A stretch of DNA of 64,000 nt, taken from the NCBI RefSeq assembly GCF_002215215.1, contig NZ_CP018632.1, positions 1,134,001 through 1,198,000 on the forward strand. Reading direction: 5' to 3'. The first letter of the stretch is position 1. Each line of letters starts with the position of its first letter. Source of the stretch: Granulosicoccus antarcticus IMCC3135. Its GTDB lineage: Bacteria > Pseudomonadota > Gammaproteobacteria > Granulosicoccales > Granulosicoccaceae. The notes beneath the pieces are model-generated. The model was not told where the DNA came from. It did not search any database and saw nothing but the letters and a program-made list of their open reading frames with translations. Positions 33,296 to 41,357 of this stretch are shown one piece after another. The translations under genes and the position numbers were made by a program.

Positions 33296-33439
33296 AATGG
33301 CGACGGAAAGCTTGGAAAACAACGGTTGACGCCGGCACGGCCCTTGCCGTGGCAGCAGATTGCAGGATACCGGGTACCGCTAGGGGGTCCTGGCTGAGCT
33401 ACCGGCAATCAATAGGTGACCGCCAGTCTACTCCTAAGT

Positions 33440-33739
33440 TTAAAATTTTGCCATACACTGATGCGGTGACGTGATCAACATCTCCTTGGCCGAGCGGCAT
33501 AGCTGTTTGATCTGCCATTCCTGGCGACAGGCAGAAGATCTATCTGGTAAACCTTCTTCGTAGACCAGTGCTACCGGGCGTCGCGCCCGTGTGTAGCGAG
33601 CGCCACGGGGTGATTTATTGTGCTCCGCAACCCGTCTTGTCAGATCCGTAGTGATGCCGGTATACAGCGAACCGTCATTACACCGTACCATGTAGACATA
33701 CCATTGCTCCGTGTCCAATGATACTTCCTCAGATGTCAT
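33440..33739 (-). CDS. GIY-YIG domain protein (UPF0213-like)
   Basis: About 99 residues. The GIY-YIG nuclease fold is clear: WYVYMVRCNDGSLYTGITTD followed by LTRRVAEHN, and GARYTRARRPVALVYEE. The Tyr and Arg catalytic residues are present, and the conserved Glu is probably in RQEWQIK. Small stand-alone proteins of this type are related to nucleotide-excision nucleases, but their role is not settled. The start is ambiguous: ATG 33739 (used here), or a TTG at 33718 with a good GAGG 8 bases upstream. Either start overlaps or abuts the divergent tcdA start, so the two genes share their start region. Confidence 0.85.
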   Translation of the reverse strand: MTSEEVSLDTEQWYVYMVRCNDGSLYTGITTDLTRRVAEHNKSPRGARYTRARRPVALVYEEGLPDRSSACRQEWQIKQLCRSAKEMLITSPHQCMAKF

Positions 33740-34530
33740 CCAACTCTCCAGATCCAGCGTTTGGCGCCCTGTCCCGCCTCTACGGGCAGCAGGCCTATGA
33801 GTATTTGTCACACCTGCGAATCTGTGTGGTCGGCATTGGTGGTGTGGGTTCCTGGGCCGTCGAGGCGCTGGCTCGCACCGGCGTTGGCCATATCACCATG
33901 ATAGACCACGACGATGTGTCGACCAGCAATATCAACCGCCAGCTACATGCATTGCATACGACAGTGGATCAATCCAAGGTGGAGGTCATGCAAGAGCGGA
34001 TCCATGCCATCAATCCTCAGTGCGATGTTGCCGCCGAGGATGATTTCCTGGTCGAGAAGAATCTTGAAACCTATCTGACCCGCGACTTTGATGTCGTTAT
34101 CGACGCCATCGACAATATCCGTTTCAAGGCGGCCATGATTGCTTTTTGCAAGCGGCGCAAGATTCTGATTATTACAACCGGTGGTGCGGGTGGGCGTACA
34201 GATCCACTGGCGGTGGGTGTCGCGGATCTGTCGCGCACCTGGAATGATGCTCTGGCCGCCAAAGTACGTTCCAGATTGCGCTCAGATTATGGCTACACAA
34301 ATAACCCCAAGCGACGCTTTGGCGTGGAGTGTGTTTATTCATCCGAGCAACCTGTCTACCCGGGAGCTGACGGGCAGGTGACACATGCAAAACCAGGTGT
34401 GCCGGGGGTGCGTCTGGATTGTGATATGGGATATGGGTCGGTGTCGTTCGTAACAGGAACATTCGGTTTGGTTGCCGCATCACGTGCCGTGAATCGAGCA
34501 TTGGCGCAACGTTTGCGTACTGATTCCTGA
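33733..34530 (+). CDS. tcdA: tRNA threonylcarbamoyladenosine dehydratase
   Basis: ATP-dependent E1-like enzyme that cyclises t6A37 of tRNAs to ct6A; cytoplasmic, membrane-associated in Escherichia coli. It has about 265 residues: the N-terminal ARLYG-like block is SRLYGQQAYEYL, the nucleotide loop VVGIGGVGSWAVEAL, then DHDDVSTSNINRQLHA, IDAIDNIRFKAAMI and the lower motif VSFVTGTFGLVAAS. ATG at 33733 is used; ATG 33718 is possible. Divergent from, and overlapping at the start with, the GIY-YIG gene. Confidence 0.94.
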   Translation: MSSNSPDPAFGALSRLYGQQAYEYLSHLRICVVGIGGVGSWAVEALARTGVGHITMIDHDDVSTSNINRQLHALHTTVDQSKVEVMQERIHAINPQCDVAAEDDFLVEKNLETYLTRDFDVVIDAIDNIRFKAAMIAFCKRRKILIITTGGAGGRTDPLAVGVADLSRTWNDALAAKVRSRLRSDYGYTNNPKRRFGVECVYSSEQPVYPGADGQVTHAKPGVPGVRLDCDMGYGSVSFVTGTFGLVAASRAVNRALAQRLRTDS

Positions 34531-34549
34531 CTCCCGTATCTTGCCTTCC

Positions 34550-35272
34550 ATGGATAGAGAACGAACACAAACTGGCTGCCTTCACCAGGACAGCCTTGCC
34601 GGTGCAATACCGTCGAGCTCTCCGCGATCCTCACGCCTGCGTGTTGCGGTGAGCGTTGCACTGCTGTGTATGGGTGCTGGACTGGCCGCGTGCTCCAGTT
34701 CGAGTTCGGGGCCAGAGCCAGAGCCAGAGCCAATACCAGCTCCGCCTACCGATTCGGGCGGCGAGCAGACTGATCCGGACGAGCCAACGGGTTCTGGCGG
34801 GCAAACGGGGGTGTTGGAGGGTCTCTTGCAGCTGGAAGATGATCCGGGCTTGTTGAGCCAGATTCCCGAAGTGGTCTCCATCGACATAAGGGCAGATACA
34901 GGCTTGCAGATTGCGTACACCCGCGAAGATCAGGCGCTGGATGTGCCTGGCGCACTGGTGGAGTTGCAATGGGTCTTCATGCAGAGCTGCCTGGAGCAGC
35001 AAAGCGTGGCACCTGTGGTCGTCATTCGTGATGGGGCAGTCACGCCGTTTACGGCAACCGATGATGTCATCTACAACATTGAAGGTATTGCGGTGGCAAG
35101 TTCCAGTCGTCGTGATGTTCCGGTGATTCAGGTGCAGGAAGCCGACTTTGATGGCTCTTTGGGGGCTCTGGGTTTTAATCTACGCTCCGTCATGGGACGC
35201 ATGCTGTGGTTGTCCGCCAGTCTGCCCGAACGTGATTATCCGTTCGATTGTGCCAGGCAGACACCTGAATAG
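34550..35272 (+). CDS. Putative lipoprotein with acidic Pro-rich linker
   Basis: About 240 residues. After a polar N-terminal extension of about 30 residues comes an export signal (LRVAVSVALLCMGAG) and a lipobox LAAC, followed by a serine run and a Pro-Glu repeat (GPEPEPEPIP). A globular domain of about 160 residues contains two well-spaced cysteines (QSCLEQ near the middle, FDCARQ at the end) that may form a disulfide. No family recognised. The start is uncertain (TTG 34541, ATG 34550, or a start nearer the signal). It is probably an outer- or inner-membrane-anchored periplasmic protein. Confidence 0.7.
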   Translation: MDRERTQTGCLHQDSLAGAIPSSSPRSSRLRVAVSVALLCMGAGLAACSSSSSGPEPEPEPIPAPPTDSGGEQTDPDEPTGSGGQTGVLEGLLQLEDDPGLLSQIPEVVSIDIRADTGLQIAYTREDQALDVPGALVELQWVFMQSCLEQQSVAPVVVIRDGAVTPFTATDDVIYNIEGIAVASSSRRDVPVIQVQEADFDGSLGALGFNLRSVMGRMLWLSASLPERDYPFDCARQTPE

Positions 35273-35337
35273 ATATTTTGCCGTTGAGCCAATAACGGCC
35301 TGATCAGCAGGGCTGGTCAGCCGAGTCTGTACGTTGT

Positions 35338-36168
35338 ATGTTGCAGCGTTCATTCTGGATGAAAACACCCAATCCCATGACTACTGAATTGCCGGGCTCC
35401 TCCAAGCTCTCTGATACAAGTGGTGATACTCAGGTGCCGACTGCTGCGGTGTTGCTGATCGGCAACGAGCTGCTGAGTGGCAGAACGCAGGATTCCAATC
35501 TTGCCTATATTGCCAACGCCTTGGTGGCACGCGGCATTCGCATGTTGGAAGCGCGTGTCATAGCCGATGTGCCTGAAGAGATTGTCAGCGCCGTCAACGC
35601 GCTGCGTGCACGCTACACCTATGTGTTTACAACCGGCGGCATAGGACCAACGCACGACGACATTACAGCGGATTGTGTGGCGCAGGCCTTTGGTGTCGAC
35701 TTGCCTGTCAATGAGCAAGCTAAATCCATTTTGCTGGATTATTTCAAGAGCCGTGATATCGAACCCAATGAGGATCGTCTGCGCATGGCAAGAATCCCCG
35801 TGGGTGCCTCGCTTGTCGACAACCCGGTATCGGCAGCCCCTGGTTTTCGGATGGAGAATGTTTTTGTATTCGCCGGTGTGCCGCGCATCATGCAGTCCAT
35901 GCTGGACTCGGTGTTGCCGCAGCTGGCAAGCGGGCCAATCGTGCACAGTGTCACCGTCGGCTGCAACCTGGGAGAGGGGGCCATCGCCTCAGCACTACGT
36001 GCGTTGCAGGAACGTCATCCGGCGATTGATCTGGGTAGTTACCCTGGCAAGTCGGGGGTCCTGAGTCGGGTGTCGCTGGTTGCCAGAGGGACGGATGTGG
36101 ATGAGCTTGAAACTGTCAGGCTGGCATTACAGAGCATGGTTGCGGAACTGGGCGGAAGCGAGGCCTAG
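35338..36168 (+). CDS. CinA N-terminal domain (MoaB/MogA-like) protein
   Basis: 276 residues corresponding to the molybdopterin-binding-like domain of CinA: AAVLLIGNELLSGRTQDSN, then TTGGIGPTHDDITADCVA with the GGxGPT loop, and PGFRMENVFVFAGVPRIM. The C-terminal NMN-deamidase (PncC) domain of full CinA is absent, so this is the short, stand-alone form. The start is ambiguous: ATG 35338, 35359 or 35377; the conserved domain begins about 40 residues in. Its position between a lipoprotein and aglR gives no functional clue; the xanthine dehydrogenase here needs molybdopterin, but a link is not shown. Confidence 0.86.
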   Translation: MLQRSFWMKTPNPMTTELPGSSKLSDTSGDTQVPTAAVLLIGNELLSGRTQDSNLAYIANALVARGIRMLEARVIADVPEEIVSAVNALRARYTYVFTTGGIGPTHDDITADCVAQAFGVDLPVNEQAKSILLDYFKSRDIEPNEDRLRMARIPVGASLVDNPVSAAPGFRMENVFVFAGVPRIMQSMLDSVLPQLASGPIVHSVTVGCNLGEGAIASALRALQERHPAIDLGSYPGKSGVLSRVSLVARGTDVDELETVRLALQSMVAELGGSEA

Positions 36169-36230
36169 TCCTTGGCTTTTTGCAAAGCTCGGCAAAACCG
36201 GATTTTTGTTGCGGCAAGGCCGGCTAGCTG

Positions 36231-37274
36231 TCAGTGCTTGATCCTTGCAGAGGGCAATAAGGGGCCGGTTGATGCCCCGATAGTCAGTTGTGCCTCAAGC
36301 AACTCTGTCAGCGGTGCGCATGAAGGATCGTCAATGATATCCAGCAACATGCGGGCAGCAAGCACACCTGCCTGACGAACGGAGGAGCGAGTTGCTGTGA
36401 ATTGCGGCTCCGGATCGTTATTCTGAAAATAGGAAAGCTCATCGTCATGGATGATGACCGAAACATCCTTGCCCATGCTCAGGCCGGCATGGGCAATGGC
36501 ACGCCGCACGCCCAGGGCGACGACGTAGGAGGACACCAGAAATGCACTAGGGGGATCTTCAGAGTTCAGCAATTGGTTGGCTGAGCGATACCCATGTGTT
36601 TCGGTGAGTTCATCGCCGATCATGATTGCAGAGTCTAGTGGCAAGCCGGCGGCTTGCATGGCCTGCTCATATCCTTGTTGACGTAGCCAGGCATAGTTCA
36701 GCGACACCGGGCCATTGATCAGGGCAATACGCTGGTGACCCAGATCGATCAACAGCCTGGTAGCCTGATTGAAAGCGCGCCGATTGTTTGTATCGATCCA
36801 GGAATAGGGCAAGGTTGTGTCGTTGACCCTGCCGTGGATGACGAAGGGCAGGCCGATATCCTGTAACAGCTGTACTCGTGAGTCGTCCTTGCGTGGCGAG
36901 TGGATGATGACTCCGTCGACAGCACCTTTGGCGGCCAGGTTGCGATAGGTTTGGTTCTCATCGCTTGTTTGCGTAACGGTCAGCAATAGTTCGTAGCCGT
37001 TGGCACTGTAAGTCTGGCTCGCTCCTGCAATGAATTCTCCGAAAACCGGGTTGACGACATCATTTTGCGAGTAAGTCGGAATGATGTGGCCGATGGTCAT
37101 GGCTTTGCCGGTGGCCAGGCCCATTGCACGTGTATTGGGGCGATAGTTGTATTTTTGTGCCGCCTCGAGTACGCGCTGTCGGGTGGCTTCACGAACTTCG
37201 GGATAGCCATTGAGGGCACGGCTGACTGTAGCCTGTGAAAGTTTCAGAAGCTCGGCGAGTTCCTTTAGATTCAT
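36231..37274 (-). CDS. aglR: LacI-family repressor of the alpha-glucoside operon
   Basis: 347-residue LacI/GalR regulator. The helix-turn-helix (LKELAELLKLSQATVSRAL, then NGYPEVREATRQRVLEAA) and the hinge YRPNTRAMGLATGK lead into a periplasmic-binding-like effector domain (about 60-335). It is divergent from aglE with a 300-bp control region, matching the aglR-aglEFGAK arrangement known from rhizobia. An alpha-glucoside would be the inducer. Symbol given by family and context. Confidence 0.88.
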   Translation of the reverse strand: MNLKELAELLKLSQATVSRALNGYPEVREATRQRVLEAAQKYNYRPNTRAMGLATGKAMTIGHIIPTYSQNDVVNPVFGEFIAGASQTYSANGYELLLTVTQTSDENQTYRNLAAKGAVDGVIIHSPRKDDSRVQLLQDIGLPFVIHGRVNDTTLPYSWIDTNNRRAFNQATRLLIDLGHQRIALINGPVSLNYAWLRQQGYEQAMQAAGLPLDSAIMIGDELTETHGYRSANQLLNSEDPPSAFLVSSYVVALGVRRAIAHAGLSMGKDVSVIIHDDELSYFQNNDPEPQFTATRSSVRQAGVLAARMLLDIIDDPSCAPLTELLEAQLTIGASTGPLLPSARIKH

Positions 37275-37330
37275 GTGGATGGTGAGAGCATCTTGGGTTT
37301 GTGATTCCGAGAGGTGCGGGTGATTCAGAG

Positions 37331-37353
37331 GACAAAATTAAAGCGCTTTTGTC
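37331..37353. promoter_or_regulatory. Palindromic operator candidate for AglR
   Basis: The core aaagcgcttt (37340-37349) is a perfect 10-bp palindrome with the central CG of LacI-family operators. It lies between the outer inverted copies gacaaaa and ttttgtc (37331-37337 and 37347-37353). It is close to the aglR start and could mediate autoregulation. Confidence 0.55.
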
Positions 37354-37458
37354 AAATTTTACTGGTTACCTGTTTTTCTGTCAAAAATCGAATGGTTGCA
37401 TATAAAAAGCGCGATATGTTTCAAAAATACACACAATAAGCAATACTATTCTGATTGC

Positions 37459-37487
37459 TTGACAGTTCCAGATGCCTAATGAATACT
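37459..37487 (+). promoter_or_regulatory. Sigma-70 promoter candidate for aglE
   Basis: TTGACA (37459-37464, perfect -35) and aatact (37482-37487, 4 of 6 to -10) are separated by 17 bp. The transcript would start near 37494. Confidence 0.5.
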
Positions 37488-37496
37488 CAACTTTCC

Positions 37497-37506
37497 AATG
37501 CGCTTT
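37497..37506. promoter_or_regulatory. Second AglR operator candidate over the aglE start site
   Basis: aatgcgcttt differs from the palindrome aaagcgcttt at one base and sits just downstream of the predicted -10 element. A bound repressor there would block initiation of the aglE operon. Confidence 0.45.
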
Positions 37507-37574
37507 AAATCTTGATTGATTGTTGCAGTGCTTCATCAGTCCGAGCTCAGAATGAATACCATCCGGGGAAGTGA

Positions 37575-38942
37575 ATGAAACCAATAATGAAATCCGCATT
37601 AGCCGCAGGCATAGCAATTTCCATATTATCGGCAGGCGGTGCGGTCGCTGCTGATCTGAAATTTGCGCCAGGTGAGGGCGACTTCAACTGGGAAAGCTAT
37701 GAGGCTCTCAAGGAAATGAAACTTGATGGCGAGCAGGTCACCATCTTTGGTCCATGGATAGGGCCGGATCAAGTGCTGGTTGAAAGTGTACTCGCCTATT
37801 TTGCAGAAGCCACCGGTGCCGATGTGAGATACACCGGTTCAGATAATTTTGAACAACAAGTCATGATTGATGCAGAGGCCGGTTCGGCCCCTAATATCTC
37901 AGTATTCCCACAGCCTGGTCTGGCTGCTGACATGGCGAAGCGAGGCTTTTTAACGCCTTTAGGTGAAGAAAATGCCAATTGGATGAAAGAAAACTTTAGC
38001 GCTGGACAGTCTTGGGTGGATCTTGCAACCTTCCCTGATGAGACCGGCACTGAAGCGTTGTTCGGCATGCCATTCAAGACCGAGGTCAAGTCGCTGGTCT
38101 GGTATCTACCGGAGAATTTCGAGGATGCCGGCTATGAGGCTCCCGAAAGCATGGAAGAACTCAAGGCGCTGACTGATCAGATCGTGGAAGACGGTGGTAC
38201 GCCGTGGTGTATTGGTCTGGGCTCCGGTGGTGCAACCGGCTGGCCGGCCACAGACTGGGTGGAAGACATGCTGCTGCGCACTCAGCCTGCGGAAGTCTAT
38301 GACCAATGGGTCACTAATGAAATCCCGTTTGATGACGATCGGATTGTTGCCGCCATCGAGGAGTTTGGCTACTTTGCGCGTAATAATGCCTATGTCGTCG
38401 GCGGTGAGGGTGCCGTGGCCTCAACCGATTTCCGTGATAGCCCCAAGGGTCTGTTTTCATCACCACCACAATGTTATATGCATCGCCAAGCCTCGTTCAT
38501 TACGGCTTATTTCCCGGAGGGTACGCTCGTCGGTGAAGATGGAGATGCGAATTTTTTCTATCTGCCATCCTACGCTGACAAAGATCTGGGTGAGCCTGTA
38601 CTGGGTGGTGGCACCATGTTTACGATTACCAAGCAAAGCAAAGGTGCAATGGCTCTGATTGAATTCCTGAAATCACCCATTGCCCATGAAATCTGGATGG
38701 CTCAAGAAGGCTTCCTGACGCCACTGAAAAGTGTCAACACCGATCTATACAGTTCAGAAGCACTGCGTGGAATGGGCGAGATTCTTCTCAATGCAACGAC
38801 ATTCCGTTTTGACGGTTCTGACCTGATGCCTGGTGGTGTCGGTGGGGGTTCCTTCTGGACAGGCATGGTGGATTATGCCGGTGGCAAGGATGCGAAAGAG
38901 GTGGCGACCGCTATCCAGAATAGTTGGGACGCGTTGAAATAA
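37575..38942 (+). CDS. aglE: Alpha-glucoside ABC transporter, substrate-binding protein
   Basis: Periplasmic solute-binding protein of 455 residues (carbohydrate uptake family 1) for sucrose, trehalose, maltose-type alpha-glucosides. The signal peptide spans about residues 1-26 with likely cleavage after AVA. The mature part has QVTIFGPWIGPDQ, a ligand-cleft tryptophan stretch SLVWYLPENF and WCIGLGSGGATGWPATDW. Family-typical end: GGVGGGSFWTGMVDY. First gene of aglEFGKA; two strong hairpins follow it before aglF. Confidence 0.92.
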   Translation: MKPIMKSALAAGIAISILSAGGAVAADLKFAPGEGDFNWESYEALKEMKLDGEQVTIFGPWIGPDQVLVESVLAYFAEATGADVRYTGSDNFEQQVMIDAEAGSAPNISVFPQPGLAADMAKRGFLTPLGEENANWMKENFSAGQSWVDLATFPDETGTEALFGMPFKTEVKSLVWYLPENFEDAGYEAPESMEELKALTDQIVEDGGTPWCIGLGSGGATGWPATDWVEDMLLRTQPAEVYDQWVTNEIPFDDDRIVAAIEEFGYFARNNAYVVGGEGAVASTDFRDSPKGLFSSPPQCYMHRQASFITAYFPEGTLVGEDGDANFFYLPSYADKDLGEPVLGGGTMFTITKQSKGAMALIEFLKSPIAHEIWMAQEGFLTPLKSVNTDLYSSEALRGMGEILLNATTFRFDGSDLMPGGVGGGSFWTGMVDYAGGKDAKEVATAIQNSWDALK

Positions 38943-38960
38943 GTAGCAGTCTGTCCGTTC

Positions 38961-39026
38961 GCTGGTACTGGGGGGCCGGTACCAGCAATACCATTGAAAA
39001 TGGCCTGGAAGCCGTGGCTTCCAGGC
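38961..39026 (+). other. Two strong hairpins in the aglE-aglF gap
   Basis: The first has 8-bp arms, GCTGGTAC at 38961-38968 and GTACCAGC at 38979-38986. The second has perfect 11-bp arms (39003-39013 and 39016-39026, core CCTGGAAGCC) with a 2-nt loop, followed by attgtttctt. They lie 19 and 61 bp after the aglE stop. The likely effect is partial termination or 3'-end protection, giving more binding protein than permease, as in malE-malF. This is inferred. Confidence 0.6.
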
Positions 39027-39189
39027 ATTGTTTCTTCCGCTGCCATCCCCCTGTCATTGATTCGCTACTTCCTCTGCTTGCTTCATGGATAGAGGCAGAG
39101 AGTCCGGCGGCATTCGGGCCATTCAACATTCCCTGCCTCGTTGATAAGCCTCCCATCATTTCAATAATCTGCGGCAAGCCGGAGGACGT

Positions 39190-40197
39190 ATGCATCCAGC
39201 GTTTCAGGCCATCCTCACCATCATTATCGGTGTCGGTGGTTGTGTCGGATATTTCTACTTTTCCAATCAGTTTCTGGATAAGGTCGTGTTCCCGGCTTCC
39301 GGTCCCAATGCGGGCAGGAACATAACCCGGGCAAACATGGTTCGTCCCTGGCTATTCTTGTTCCCAGCCTTGCTTGGCCTGACTGTCTATCTTGCCTACC
39401 CGGTGGTTGAAACCCTGCGTTTATCACTGACTGAGCGTTTGCCCGGTGGTGGATCCCGGTTTGTCGGACTCGCAAACTATCAGCAAATGCTCAATGAGCC
39501 CAAATTCTGGGAAGCCATGCGCAACAACATGCTGTGGCTGTTGGTGGTGCCGGCCATGTCGACTGTATTCGGATTGCTGGCAGCACAATTGTCTGATCGG
39601 GTGCGGTGGGGCAATCTGGCAAAATCACTGATCTTCATGCCCATGGCCATATCGTTTGTCGGCGCTGCAGTCATCTGGAAGCTGGTCTATGACACCCGGC
39701 CCATCGATCAGGATCAGATCGGTGTGCTCAATGCGGTGTATCTGTTTTTCGGCGGGACCGAACCGCAGAGCTGGTTGACGATGATCGGCCCCAACAGTTT
39801 TCTGTTGATGATCGTGCTGGTCTGGATTCAGACAGGCTTTGCGATGGTGATTCTCTCCGCGGCGCTTCGAGGCATACCCGAGGAGACAATCGAGGCTGCC
39901 ATTGTTGATGGTGCCAATCCTTTTCAGGTGTTCTTCAAGATCAAGGTGCCGCAGATCATGGGCACCATTGTCGTGGTCTGGACCACCATCACGATAGTCG
40001 TCTTGAAGGTTTTCGATATCGTCTTTGCCATGACCAATGGGCAGTGGGAAACACAGGTTCTGGCCAACTATATGTACGACAAGCTGTTTCGCGCCAATGA
40101 CTGGGGTGTCGGTTCGGCCAGTGCCATGATCATCATGCTGTTGGTATCGCCCATTCTTGTCTGGAATGTGTACAACGCCCGCAAGGAGATGCAGTAA
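39190..40197 (+). CDS. aglF: Alpha-glucoside ABC transporter, permease 1
   Basis: 335-residue MalF-type inner-membrane permease. GGAGG lies 4 bases before ATG 39190. An N-terminal membrane segment with the AglF-like start LTIIIGVGGCVGYFYFSNQF precedes the six-helix permease domain. The EAA loop facing the ATPase is EETIEAAIVDGANPFQVFFK (EAA---G pattern). The stop overlaps the aglG start in TAATG. Confidence 0.92.
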   Translation: MHPAFQAILTIIIGVGGCVGYFYFSNQFLDKVVFPASGPNAGRNITRANMVRPWLFLFPALLGLTVYLAYPVVETLRLSLTERLPGGGSRFVGLANYQQMLNEPKFWEAMRNNMLWLLVVPAMSTVFGLLAAQLSDRVRWGNLAKSLIFMPMAISFVGAAVIWKLVYDTRPIDQDQIGVLNAVYLFFGGTEPQSWLTMIGPNSFLLMIVLVWIQTGFAMVILSAALRGIPEETIEAAIVDGANPFQVFFKIKVPQIMGTIVVVWTTITIVVLKVFDIVFAMTNGQWETQVLANYMYDKLFRANDWGVGSASAMIIMLLVSPILVWNVYNARKEMQ

Positions 40198-41345
40198 TGT
40201 CGAGCATAGCCGGTACGAAATCCAGTCTCACCTGGGCTGTTCATCTCTCCCTGGCAGCATTGGTATTGTTGTGGCTGTTTCCGACCGTGGGCCTGTTGGT
40301 GTCCTCGTTTCGCACCTCTGACCAGATAGCTACGAGTGGCTGGTGGAAAGCGATGGTGCCTTCGGAGCAGAATCAGACGCTGCGCACTAATGGTGCGCAA
40401 GATCAGATACAGAAAGATGGCCTGTTCGTGATCGAAGGCAATCTGTTCGAAAACCCCGGGAAGGCAACCATATCAGTCTGGGGTACCAGCTCACAGAACA
40501 TCGATGCTTATAAAGCCGGGGATACGGCAGAGCTGAAGAAAGAGGCCACTGTGACAGTTCAGTCCAATGGTGACTATGCGATGCAGGGCCCTGAAGAATT
40601 CAGTGGCAAACGCGGACAACGAATATTCGTGACAGCGAAGTCGCCTCCCGAGTTCACTCTGAGCAACTACAAGTATGTGCTCTTTGATCCGACTAACCGA
40701 GAGGGCATGGCCAAGGCATTTTTCAACACCTTGACGGTCACCATTCCGGCAACCATTATCCCCATACTGGTGGCAGCTTTTGCAGCCTATGCTCTGGCCT
40801 GGATGGATTTTCCGGGCCGTGCATTATTGATAGCGGCGGTTGTCGGCCTATTGGTGGTGCCACTGCAGCTTGCGCTCATCCCCTTGTTGAAGCTGCACAA
40901 TGAGATCGGTATTGGCAAAGGCTATCTGGGGGCCTGGCTTGCACATACGGGGTTCGGTCTACCTCTGGCAATCTACTTGTTGCGCAATTATATGGTGGGT
41001 TTGCCGCGCGATATCATCGAAAATGCCAGGGTCGATGGCGCCACTGATTTTCAGATTTTCGTCAAAATAATATTGCCACTGTCCTTTCCGGCTTTGGCCT
41101 CGTTTGCCATTTTCCAGTTTCTCTGGACCTGGAACGACTTGCTGATTGCGCTGGTATTTCTGATTGATTCGACCGGCGACACAACAGTGATGACCAAGCA
41201 GATCGTCGAGCTGCTGGGTACACGAGGAGGAAACTGGGAAATTCTGGCGACGTCGGCATTCGTCTCCATTGCCGTACCCCTGGGTGTTTTCTTTGCCATG
41301 CAGAAGTATCTGGTTCGCGGCTTGTTGGCCGGTTCTGTTAAATAG
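40197..41345 (+). CDS. aglG: Alpha-glucoside ABC transporter, permease 2
   Basis: 382-residue MalG-type permease. Compared with ordinary MalG it carries an extra periplasmic region of about 110 residues between the first and second membrane helices (about 45-170), a trait of AglG proteins. The EAA loop is RDIIENARVDGATDFQIFVK. The C-terminus QKYLVRGLLAGSVK is typical of the family. Translation is coupled to aglF; the ATPase gene follows after 12 bp. Confidence 0.92.
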   Translation: MSSIAGTKSSLTWAVHLSLAALVLLWLFPTVGLLVSSFRTSDQIATSGWWKAMVPSEQNQTLRTNGAQDQIQKDGLFVIEGNLFENPGKATISVWGTSSQNIDAYKAGDTAELKKEATVTVQSNGDYAMQGPEEFSGKRGQRIFVTAKSPPEFTLSNYKYVLFDPTNREGMAKAFFNTLTVTIPATIIPILVAAFAAYALAWMDFPGRALLIAAVVGLLVVPLQLALIPLLKLHNEIGIGKGYLGAWLAHTGFGLPLAIYLLRNYMVGLPRDIIENARVDGATDFQIFVKIILPLSFPALASFAIFQFLWTWNDLLIALVFLIDSTGDTTVMTKQIVELLGTRGGNWEILATSAFVSIAVPLGVFFAMQKYLVRGLLAGSVK

Positions 41346-41357
41346 GAGATCGAGAAA

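Larger units (their letters stand above)
37275..37574. other. Divergent aglR-aglE control region
   Basis: 300 bp, AT-rich, no coding sequence. It contains a palindrome typical of LacI-family operators (37331-37353), a second similar site (37497-37506), a weaker one near 37406-37415 (aaagcgcgat), and a sigma-70 promoter candidate for aglE (37459-37487). Confidence 0.6.

Noticed and set aside
34718..34740. Glu-Pro repeat in the lipoprotein as a variable tandem repeat or CRISPR-like array
   Set aside because: Only a handful of dipeptide units in a linker after the lipobox, typical of surface lipoproteins; no spacers.
35280..35299. Stem gccgtt/aacggc after the lipoprotein gene as a terminator
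   Set aside because: Six base pairs only, no T-run on either strand.
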